Source: DASZIT01 sp036264255 (GTDB lineage: Bacteria; Actinomycetota; Acidimicrobiia; Acidimicrobiales; RAAP-2). Taken from it: 5,895 bases of DNA. The stretch covers positions 1 through 5,895 of the forward strand of contig DATARI010000197.1 of the NCBI GenBank assembly GCA_036264255.1, written 5' to 3'. The translations under genes were made by a program, and so were the position numbers. Of this stretch, positions 1 through 5,436 are shown in pieces. Numbering within the stretch: the first letter of the stretch is position 1; every line of letters starts with the position of its first letter. Under the pieces are notes generated by a model. That model was not told the DNA's origin, ran no database searches, and saw only the letters and a list, made by a program, of their open reading frames with translations.

Positions 1-154
1 CAAACAAGGCCGCCCCATTCGCCGCCGCGCTCGGCGACACCCCGACCACCAACGTCAGCGCGCCGGCGACCACCACCGCGGCCACTGCCGCCACCGACAG
101 TTTCCTTGCCGAGCCGAACCAGGCCGACTGGGAACGCCCCCTCTGTCGCTTCAT
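1..154 (-). CDS. Secreted protein, N-terminal fragment with Sec signal peptide (partial)
   Basis: The reading frame starts at ATG (152-154) and runs off the left edge after 51 full codons. The peptide begins MKRQRGRSQSAWFG. It has a basic n-region (residues 1-18, with K2, R3, R5, R7, R17 and K18), a hydrophobic core of about 21 residues rich in V, A and L (residues 19-39), and a small-residue c-region SPSAAA-N, so signal peptidase I cleavage is likely after A45. No lipobox cysteine is visible in the part present, so a lipoprotein is not supported. The start is backed by GGGAGGG (162-168) 7 bases upstream of the ATG. The mature protein is out of the window, so its function cannot be stated: an exported enzyme, binding protein or cell-wall protein would all fit. 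It lies downstream of the dehydrogenase/thioesterase operon on the same strand, but a 132-base gap with its own promoter-like elements suggests separate transcription. Confidence 0.75.
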   Translation of the reverse strand, partial: MKRQRGRSQSAWFGSARKLSVAAVAAVVVAGALTLVVGVSPSAAANGAALF

Positions 155-161
155 GATTGTG

Positions 162-168
162 CCCTCCC
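162..168 (-). promoter_or_regulatory. Ribosome binding site for the signal-peptide gene
   Basis: GGGAGGG on the minus strand, 7 bases before the ATG at 152-154. It supports that start and confirms that a gene is read leftward out of the window. Confidence 0.6.
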
Positions 169-189
169 GGTCCGCCTCGGCTACCGCCG

Positions 190-217
190 ACGATAGTTTT
201 GCGACAGTACCTGACAA
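190..217 (-). promoter_or_regulatory. Candidate promoter for the signal-peptide gene
   Basis: Read on the minus strand, TTGTCA (212-217; 5 of 6 to TTGACA) is followed after 16 bases by TATCGT (190-195; 4 of 6 to TATAAT). This would give a leader of roughly 30 bases before the ATG at 154. An overlapping alternative uses TACTGT (204-209 complement) as the -10 element. The stretch is noticeably more A+T-rich than its surroundings. This is a consensus match by eye only, so the exact promoter is uncertain. Confidence 0.4.
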
Positions 218-250
218 AGGGCGAAAATGACAGGGATTTACTGAGCAGCC

Positions 251-283
251 CGGGCCGTGGACTGAGGCAGACCTACCGGCCCG
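251..283 (-). terminator. GC-rich hairpin after the thioesterase gene, possible terminator
   Basis: Perfect 7-bp inverted arms CGGGCCG (251-257) and CGGCCCG (277-283) enclose a 19-base loop. The hairpin starts 3 bases past the thioesterase stop codon (287-289, read on the minus strand). No T-run follows, so it is not a canonical intrinsic terminator. U-less hairpins at gene ends are, however, common in high-GC actinobacteria. It could also be a chance GC-rich repeat or an mRNA 3'-end stabiliser. Confidence 0.35.
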
Positions 284-286
284 AGT

Positions 287-1093
287 TCAGTCCCAGAGCC
301 GCACGCTCATCGACTGGCTGGCGGTGGCCAGCAGCGAGCCCGACTCCGACCACAGGTAGGCGATCCCCTGCCCGTAGCCCCCGACCAGCGCCTGGATCCG
401 GATGTCGCAGAGCACCCACTCGGTCGGCTCCAGGCTGACCACCCGCAACGTGTTGTCGAGACTCCGGGTCATCACCTGCCGCCCGATGGTCTGCGACACC
501 CCGCCGGTGACGTAGTCGCCGAAGATGGCCAGGGTGGCCGCCGACGGCTCGAGGTGGCCGGGGACCCGGGCCCACAGCGCGCTCTCGGCGCTGCCCCCCT
601 CGAGTGGCCCGGCCGCCAACTCCTCGAACGACCGACCCTTGGCCAGCCGCAACTCGACCCGGTCGAAGATGGAGGTGGTGGTGAACGGCAACCGGCGCGG
701 CGGGCAGTCGTCGGGCCGGGGCACGTCGGGGGGGATGACCCACACCCCGCCCAGGTCCAACGAGCCGGGGGTGCCGACCGCCCCGTTGACGGTGAGGATC
801 TCCTTGTCCCCGAGTTTGGCCACCACCCGGCCCTGGGTGACCCGCTTCCCCTCCGCCGGCAAGGTGACGGTGAGGTCGAGCACCGAGTTGGTGGCGGCAT
901 AGGAGAGGTACTGGGCGGTGGCCCAGACGGTGGGCCGGCCCGACGCCTCCTCCAGCGCCACCAGCGCGGCGGCCAACCCGCACCCGCCGAACAGGAAGTT
1001 GCCCGGGGTGGTCAGCTCCGGGATGACCTGGAGGCGCCAGTGGAGGTTGTCGCCCACCGGCTCGATGCCCAGGAATTTTCTGGCATCGGTCAA
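287..1093 (-). CDS. TesB-like acyl-CoA thioesterase family protein (double hotdog)
   Basis: Predicted 268-residue cytoplasmic acyl-CoA thioesterase, hydrolysing an acyl-CoA to free acid plus CoA; chain preference is unknown. The layout is two hotdog halves. The first holds the FLFGGCGLAAAL helix (residues 33-44) and a QYLSYA strand (61-66). The second ends with LDNTLR (212-217), EWVLCDIR (225-232) and LLATASQS (254-261). D213 and Q260 match the Asp and Gln of the E. coli TesB catalytic triad, but the third position (Thr in TesB) looks like Gln or Ala here. The length fits the TesB family (about 270-290 residues). I chose the TTG at 1091-1093 because it overlaps the TGA of the upstream dehydrogenase (TTGA), has GGAGG 10 bases upstream, and gives a protein starting just before the first conserved block. 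The same frame stays open to 1630, but that extension lies inside the dehydrogenase gene and reads as shadow. It is translationally coupled to that gene. Confidence 0.85.
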   Translation of the reverse strand: MTDARKFLGIEPVGDNLHWRLQVIPELTTPGNFLFGGCGLAAALVALEEASGRPTVWATAQYLSYAATNSVLDLTVTLPAEGKRVTQGRVVAKLGDKEILTVNGAVGTPGSLDLGGVWVIPPDVPRPDDCPPRRLPFTTTSIFDRVELRLAKGRSFEELAAGPLEGGSAESALWARVPGHLEPSAATLAIFGDYVTGGVSQTIGRQVMTRSLDNTLRVVSLEPTEWVLCDIRIQALVGGYGQGIAYLWSESGSLLATASQSMSVRLWD

Positions 1094-2286
1094 TTCCTCG
1101 GAACCTCCGACCAGGCCATCGCCTTGTCGGTCCGGATGTCGCCCGGCAGCCCGAGGATCCGCTCCCCCAGGATGTTCCGCTGGATCTCCGAGGTCCCGCC
1201 CTCGATCGAGTTGGCCCGGGAGCGGAGGAACATCTTGCGGGACGAGCCCGGCGGCCCGACCAGCCCGAGTCCCTCCGACCGGCGCATGGTGTAGTCGTAG
1301 TCGATCAGGCCCGGGGCCCCGAGCAGGTCGATGCAGAGCTCGTAGATCCGCTTGTTGACCTCCGCGAACATCAACTTGGCGATCGATCCCTCCGGCCCGG
1401 GGTTGCCCGCCTTCCGGTTCTGGCTGGCCCGCATGTTGGTGAACCGCAGCGCCTCCGACTCGATCCACGACCGCATCAACCGGTCCCGGTCGACCGGATT
1501 CTGACGGGCCGGTTCCGACTGCCAGATGCGCACGGCTTCGGCGATGGAGCCGGACCCCCGGGTGGGCGGGCCGGTACCGCCGCCGATGGTGGTGCGCTCG
1601 TTGGAAAGGGTGGTCATCGCCACCCGCCACCCTTCGCCGACGTCGCCGATCCGGTCGGCGTCGGGAACCCGGACCTCGGTGAGGTACACCTCGTTGAACT
1701 CCGCCTCACCGGTCATCTGCCGGAGCGGGCGCACCTCCACCCCGGGGGCGTGCATGTCCAGGGCGAAGTAGGTGAGGCCCTTGTGCTTGGGGACGTCGGG
1801 ATCGGTGCGGGTCACCAGCATCCCCCGGTCGGCGATGTGGGCGAGGGTGTTCCAGACCTTCTGCCCGGTGATCACCCACTCGTCCCCGTCGCGTATCGCC
1901 CGGGTCGACAGCCCGGCCAGGTCCGAGCCGGAACCGGGTTCGCTGAACAGCTGGCACCACGACTCCTCACCGGTGAAGGTGGGCCGCAGCAGGCGGTCCC
2001 GGAGCTCGTCGGATCCGTGGGTGACCATGGTCGGCCCGGCCATGGTCAAGCCGAAGAACTCCCGGAACCCGCTCGGCGTGGCCCCGGCGGCCGCCAGCCG
2101 CTCGTCGATGGTCCGCTGGATCCCCGGGGCCAGCCCCAGGCCGCCGTAGCCCTCCGGGAACGACACCCAGGCCAGACCCAGGTCGAACTGCTGACCGCGG
2201 AACTTCTCGACCGGAGTCTGACGGGGGTCCATCTCCTCCAGCAACTGGGCGATCCGGTCTTCCACCAGGGAGCGTTCATCAGCCAT
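1090..2286 (-). CDS. Acyl-CoA dehydrogenase (FadE-like)
   Basis: Predicted 398-residue FAD flavoenzyme that introduces a trans-2,3 double bond into an acyl-CoA and passes electrons to ETF, in the cytoplasm. The full length is typical of a single-domain ACAD. An N-terminal helical part includes LAWVSFPEGYGGLGL (38-52). The first family signature is LFSEPGSGSDLAG (113-125), followed by WVITGQKVW (137-145), the beta-domain that packs on the flavin. The C-terminal helical domain ends with RANSIEGGTSEIQRNILGER, where E362 sits at the position of the catalytic Glu of MCAD/SCAD-type enzymes. Both the FAD/substrate site and the base are therefore intact, unlike one-sided subunits of heteromeric steroid FadE pairs. 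The start at 2286 (MADERS) is preferred; an in-frame ATG at 2298 would add MFLG. Neither has a Shine-Dalgarno, so a leaderless mRNA is possible. First gene of an operon with the thioesterase; divergent from the SDR operon. The substrate is not deducible. Confidence 0.93.
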   Translation of the reverse strand: MADERSLVEDRIAQLLEEMDPRQTPVEKFRGQQFDLGLAWVSFPEGYGGLGLAPGIQRTIDERLAAAGATPSGFREFFGLTMAGPTMVTHGSDELRDRLLRPTFTGEESWCQLFSEPGSGSDLAGLSTRAIRDGDEWVITGQKVWNTLAHIADRGMLVTRTDPDVPKHKGLTYFALDMHAPGVEVRPLRQMTGEAEFNEVYLTEVRVPDADRIGDVGEGWRVAMTTLSNERTTIGGGTGPPTRGSGSIAEAVRIWQSEPARQNPVDRDRLMRSWIESEALRFTNMRASQNRKAGNPGPEGSIAKLMFAEVNKRIYELCIDLLGAPGLIDYDYTMRRSEGLGLVGPPGSSRKMFLRSRANSIEGGTSEIQRNILGERILGLPGDIRTDKAMAWSEVPRN

Positions 2287-2293
2287 GCCCAAG

Positions 2294-2299
2294 AACATA
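2294..2299 (-). promoter_or_regulatory. Candidate -10 element giving a leaderless dehydrogenase mRNA
   Basis: TATGTT on the minus strand fits the actinobacterial TANNNT pattern and ends exactly 7 bases before the ATG at 2284-2286, the spacing expected if transcription starts at or next to the A of that ATG. No GGAGG-like sequence precedes either possible start. No convincing -35 box is visible. If correct, the upstream ATG at 2298 could not be used. Confidence 0.3.
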
Positions 2300-2345
2300 C
2301 TTGGATGGCGGCGGGGATTCGCGGGACGAGGGCGGGGCTGCCCGG

Positions 2346-2351
2346 TACTGT
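2346..2351 (+). promoter_or_regulatory. Candidate -10 element for the SDR operon
   Basis: TACTGT matches the TANNNT -10 pattern and is preceded by GG. It would place the transcription start near 2358 and give a leader of about 25 bases carrying the GGAGGGG ribosome binding site. The -35 region (about 2323-2329) is G-rich and unlike TTGACA, so the promoter may depend on an activator or be weak. Confidence 0.35.
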
Positions 2352-2361
2352 CAGGGACAGT
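2347..2361. promoter_or_regulatory. Perfect inverted repeat, candidate operator between divergent operons
   Basis: ACTGTC-AGG-GACAGT is a perfect palindrome with 6-bp arms and a 3-base centre. It overlaps the putative -10 element and start site of the SDR operon and lies about 50 bases upstream of the dehydrogenase promoter. That is a position where a dimeric repressor (for example of TetR, GntR or MarR type) could control one or both operons. No regulator gene is in the window, so the binding protein is unknown. The arms are short and chance cannot be excluded. Confidence 0.4.
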
Positions 2362-2368
2362 CGGCGAC

Positions 2369-2375
2369 GGAGGGG
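2369..2375 (+). promoter_or_regulatory. Ribosome binding site deciding the SDR start
   Basis: GGAGGGG, 7 bases before the ATG at 2383. It fixes that start over the in-frame GTG at 2401 and over the long upstream open frame, and so supports the unusual N-terminal extension of the SDR. Confidence 0.6.
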
Positions 2376-2382
2376 AAGCGAG

Positions 2383-3237
2383 ATGGCCGTGGAAGAGAAG
2401 GTGAACCGCTCGGGGACCGCCGGTCCCGGGCTGACCGCCGAGAGCCAGGGCACCGCCGTCGGTCGGGGCCGGTTGATCGGCCGCCGGATCCTGATCATGG
2501 GGGGCGGCCAGAAGAGTGAAGGTCTCGAGGACCCTCCGGTCGGGAATGGCCGGGCGATGGCGGTGCTGTTCGCCCGGGAGGGCGCCTCCATCGCGGTGGC
2601 CGACATCGATTCGTCCAGCGCCGAGGAGACCGCCGAGCTGGTCCGGCAGGAGGGCGCCACCGTCACCGTGCAGGCCGGCGACGCCGCCGATGAGTCCGAC
2701 GTGGCCGCCATCATCGCCGGCACCGAGAAGGCGCTCGGCGGCATCGACGGGCTGGTGCTCAATGTCGGGATCGGGGCCGGCTTCGGCCTGGCCGGCACCA
2801 CCGTCGAACAGTGGGACCGGGTCATGGCCGTCAACGTCCGCTCCCAGTTCCTCGGGTGCAAGCTCGGCTTGGCGGCGATGGGCGACGGAGGGTCGATCGT
2901 GATGATCGGCTCGGTGGCCTCCCGGGAGGTCCTCCCCTACCCCGTCTACGGGGCATCGAAGGCGGCGCTCGAGTCGCTGTGCCGGCAGTCGGCCATCGAA
3001 GGGGCGCCGAAGGTCCGCACCAACCTGTTGCTCCCCGGACTCATGGACACCGCCCTCGGGCGGTCGGCGACCGCCCGCAACCCGGGTCGGGCCCAGGTGA
3101 GGATCCCGGCCCGCCGGCAGGGGACGGCCTGGGAAGTCGCCTACGCCGCCCTGTTCCTCATCTCCGACGAGGCCGCCTACGTCACCGGCCAGAGCCTGAT
3201 CGTCGACGGTGGGCTGACCATCGGGCCTCGGGCATGA
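2383..3237 (+). CDS. SDR-family NAD(P)-dependent oxidoreductase
   Basis: Predicted 284-residue classical short-chain dehydrogenase/reductase that interconverts an alcohol and a ketone with a nicotinamide cofactor, in the cytoplasm. Visible features are a Rossmann first strand ILIMGGG (36-42); GNGRA (54-58); D74 at the end of strand 2, which favours NAD(H) over NADP(H); D100 near the adenine ring; LNVG (126-129) in place of NNAG; N151; the catalytic S177; and Y189-G-A-S-K193. The C-terminal block is YVTGQSLIVDGG. Two things are odd. About 30 residues precede the first strand. The glycine-rich turn is stretched by a loop of roughly ten residues (QKSEGLEDPPV) before GNGRA, where classical members have TGxxxGIG. 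From memory, SDRs with GxGQ...GNGRA exist in actinobacterial and proteobacterial degradation clusters, so this looks like a real subfamily rather than damage. Overlaps the next gene by ATGA, so the two are coupled. The substrate is unknown. Confidence 0.9.
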   Translation: MAVEEKVNRSGTAGPGLTAESQGTAVGRGRLIGRRILIMGGGQKSEGLEDPPVGNGRAMAVLFAREGASIAVADIDSSSAEETAELVRQEGATVTVQAGDAADESDVAAIIAGTEKALGGIDGLVLNVGIGAGFGLAGTTVEQWDRVMAVNVRSQFLGCKLGLAAMGDGGSIVMIGSVASREVLPYPVYGASKAALESLCRQSAIEGAPKVRTNLLLPGLMDTALGRSATARNPGRAQVRIPARRQGTAWEVAYAALFLISDEAAYVTGQSLIVDGGLTIGPRA

Positions 3238-3812
3238 CCACCGAACCCCGCATCCCACCGCTACCGCCTGAGGAGCGATCCGACGAGGTCGCCGCCATCC
3301 TGGATGCCGGCATCGGCGGCACCGACCATTCTCTCGGGTCGCTCAACCTGTTCCCCACCCTGGCCCGCCACCCGAAGCTGTTCCGGAAGTGGCTGCCGTT
3401 CGGGGGCTACCTGCTGGCCCGCGGCACCCTGCCCGCCCGGGACCGCGAGTTGCTGATCCTCCGCACATCGGCGAGATGTAAGGCCGCCTACGAGTGGAGC
3501 CATCACGCGGTCATCGCCCGAAGGGCGGGCGTCGACCAAGCCACCATCGACCGGGTGCTGGAAGGGCCCGACGCCGACGGGTGGTCGGCCCATGAGGCCG
3601 CCCTGATGCGGGCGGTCGACGAGCTCCACGACAACGCCGCCCTCACCGACACCACCTGGGCGGCCCTGGCCGAGGAGTACGACCAGGCCCAGCTGATCGA
3701 GACGACCATGCTGGTCGGCGAGTACCACATGGTGGCCTTCACCCTCAACGCCTGCGGGGTGCAGCTCGAGGAAGGCTCCGATCCGCTGCCCGACTGGTTC
3801 GTCGACGACTAG
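3234..3812 (+). CDS. Carboxymuconolactone decarboxylase (CMD/AhpD-like) family protein
   Basis: Predicted 192-residue all-helical CMD-fold protein. The core reads LPARDRELLILRTSARCKAA followed by YEWSHH and IARRAG (residues 66-99). It holds the conserved E72, R77, C82 and the YEWxxH motif (Y86, E87, W88, H91) typical of family members from actinobacteria. The C-terminal half holds LVGEYHMVAFTLNACG, another family hallmark. It lacks the CxxC redox pair of AhpD alkyl-hydroperoxide reductases: C82 is the only cysteine in the core, with Y86-E87 where the second cysteine region would be. A thiol-peroxidase role is therefore unlikely, and a decarboxylase/lactone-type or unassigned role is more plausible. 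The ATG overlaps the SDR stop (ATGA), implying coupled translation and a shared pathway. The gene ends 13 bases from the convergent transporter. The family is clear; the exact reaction is not. Confidence 0.85.
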   Translation: MTTEPRIPPLPPEERSDEVAAILDAGIGGTDHSLGSLNLFPTLARHPKLFRKWLPFGGYLLARGTLPARDRELLILRTSARCKAAYEWSHHAVIARRAGVDQATIDRVLEGPDADGWSAHEAALMRAVDELHDNAALTDTTWAALAEEYDQAQLIETTMLVGEYHMVAFTLNACGVQLEEGSDPLPDWFVDD

Positions 3813-3825
3813 CCGGGACGAGCGG

Positions 3826-5436
3826 TCAGCCGACGCTCCAGCTGGCGGCCTGGCGATCGAGGACCTTGGCCGTGGCCATCACCCCGGCCACCGCCAGCGC
3901 GATCAACATCGCCCACGGCCCGAGCACACCCAACAAGGTGTGCGGGTAGAGCCCGCCGGTCTGCGCCGGGCCGGAGCTGAGTCCGGCGATACCCCCGACC
4001 GCGGAGACCGCCCAGTGGGCGGGGATAAACCAGGAGATGAAGCCGAGGTTGCGCAAGGGGAACAACACCCCGCACAGCACCAGCTGGGAGATGAGCAGGT
4101 AGGGCACGATGCTCATGGCCCGGTCCGAGCTGGAGGCCAACGACGACACCAGCAACCCGATGGCCATACCGGTCAGGTTGGCGAGGAACAGAGTGATCCC
4201 GATCCCGACAAAGGATGGGAGCCAGGTCCCCGAGTTGGGGAGGCCGAGGGTGAAGGCCAGCACAGTGACCGAGGTGACGGTCTGGAAGGCGCCGAGGGCT
4301 CCGAGCACCCCGAGCTTGGAGGTGAGGTAGGCGGCGGTGTTCCCACCGACCAGCTGCTCCCGGCGCCAGATGGTCCGTTCCTTCACCAGTTCGCGGACCG
4401 AGTTGAGCATGCCGAACCAGACGGCGGCACAACCGAAGACGAACACCGGGGCGTGCCCCATGACGCTCCACACCATCGGCTTGGACGCCACCATGGCGGT
4501 GAGGAGGGCGACGGCCACCCCCTGGAGGAGGCTGAAGGTGATGGCGGTGCGGTCGCGGCTGAGGAGCCGGCAGTAGCGTTCGGCGAAGATGCTGCCCTGG
4601 TGGCGGACCATCCGACGCCAGGGTGGGGAGCCGAACTTCGCCTTGGCTGCCTCGGGGGCGGCGGGGGCGGAGGTCTCGCACACCTGGGCGGGGGTCCCGT
4701 CGTTCACCCGGGTGGCCGCCTCGGCCGCCGCCTCGGGGGTCTCCACCAGTGAGAAGGTGTCGCCGAGGGAGTGGACACCGAACCAGGCGGGGGCCTCGTC
4801 GGGCTTGCCGGTGTAGATGACGTGTCCGCCGGGTCCGACCAGCGCCAGGGTGTCGCAGACGTCGACATGGACCAGCGAGTGGGTGGCGAGGACCACGGTG
4901 CGTCCCTGGTCGGCCAGCAGGCGGAGCAGGAGCATGATCTGCTTGTCGAGGCCGGGGTCGAGGCCCGAGGTCGGCTCGTCGAGGAACAGCACCTTCGGCT
5001 CGCTCAGCAGCTCGGAGGCGATGGAGACCCGCTTGCGCTGACCACCGCTCAGCGACTTGATGATCTGGTCGCGCTGGTCACCCAGCCCGACCAGTGAGAG
5101 GGCCCGGTCGATGCGGGCCTGGCGGAGCTCGGGGGAGGCGTCCTTGCCGAGGCGGAGCCGCGCCTGGTAGCCGAGGGTCTCGCTCACCGTCAGGTCGGAG
5201 TGGACGATGTCATCCTGGGGAACGAATCCCATCAGATGGGCCTGGCTCTTCCGGCAGGCGGCCAGGTCGACGCCGTCGTAGTGGACCGAGCCCTGGCTGG
5301 CTTCCACCTGGCCGGAGAGCAGCCGCATCAGGGTCGTCTTGCCCGAGCCGCTGGGCCCGGCGATGGCGGTGAGGCTGCCCCGGCGGAGACTGAGGGAGAC
5401 GTCGTCGAGCAGCCGCCGGATGCTGCGGCGCCGCCT
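3826..5436 (-). CDS. ABC ATPase plus ABC2-type permease half of an FHA-ABC transporter (5' part out of frame)
   Basis: About 536 residues encode a nucleotide-binding domain followed by a membrane domain, the ABCG/Rv1747 order. Motifs seen: Walker A GPSGSGKT (5335-5358), Q-loop FVPQDD, signature LSGGQRKR (LSGGQ 5038-5052), Walker B VLFLDEP (4972-4992), D-loop SGLD and switch histidine ATHS (His at 4879-4881), all intact. After an Ala-rich linker come about six hydrophobic segments: ITFSLLQGVAVALLTAMVA; APVFVFGCAAVWFGML; GVLGALGAFQTVTSVTVLAF; FVGIGITLFLANLTGMAIGL; SIVPYLLISQLVLCGVLF; LLGVLGPWAMLIALAVAGV. Between segments 2 and 3 lies NSVRELVKERTIWRREQLVG, characteristic of ABC2 permeases. It probably works as a homodimeric exporter; the cargo is unknown (cell-envelope lipid or glycolipid is a guess from Rv1747). 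No start codon sits near the beginning of the conserved part in this frame. The preceding FHA frame is displaced by one base, so this is the 3' part of one interrupted gene. Confidence 0.88.
   Translation of the reverse strand, partial: RRRRSIRRLLDDVSLSLRRGSLTAIAGPSGSGKTTLMRLLSGQVEASQGSVHYDGVDLAACRKSQAHLMGFVPQDDIVHSDLTVSETLGYQARLRLGKDASPELRQARIDRALSLVGLGDQRDQIIKSLSGGQRKRVSIASELLSEPKVLFLDEPTSGLDPGLDKQIMLLLRLLADQGRTVVLATHSLVHVDVCDTLALVGPGGHVIYTGKPDEAPAWFGVHSLGDTFSLVETPEAAAEAATRVNDGTPAQVCETSAPAAPEAAKAKFGSPPWRRMVRHQGSIFAERYCRLLSRDRTAITFSLLQGVAVALLTAMVASKPMVWSVMGHAPVFVFGCAAVWFGMLNSVRELVKERTIWRREQLVGGNTAAYLTSKLGVLGALGAFQTVTSVTVLAFTLGLPNSGTWLPSFVGIGITLFLANLTGMAIGLLVSSLASSSDRAMSIVPYLLISQLVLCGVLFPLRNLGFISWFIPAHWAVSAVGGIAGLSSGPAQTGGLYPHTLLGVLGPWAMLIALAVAGVMATAKVLDRQAASWSVG

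Noticed and set aside
157..438. Short plus-strand frame across the gap near 155-286
   Set aside because: Mostly antisense to the thioesterase 3' end, low complexity, and opposed to the promoter and ribosome binding site of the signal-peptide gene.
554..1294. Long plus-strand frame opposite the thioesterase
   Set aside because: Typical high-GC antisense open frame (G/R/P/Q-rich, no motifs) opposite a supported gene.
1750..2382. Upstream extension of the SDR frame on the plus strand
   Set aside because: It lies antisense to the dehydrogenase and is low in complexity; the ribosome binding site at 2369-2375 fixes the start at 2383.
2299..3258. Upstream extension of the dehydrogenase frame to 3258 on the minus strand
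   Set aside because: It is antisense to the clearly real SDR gene, has no family-like sequence, and reads as G/P/R-rich shadow; the dehydrogenase is full length from 2286.
3809..4681. Second minus-strand frame overlapping the permease
   Set aside because: Arg/Pro/His-rich shadow of the transporter, which has clear ABC and ABC2 motifs in the other frame.
3940..4752. Long plus-strand frame opposite the ABC permease
   Set aside because: Composition is a mirror of the membrane-domain gene; no recognisable domain or ribosome binding site.
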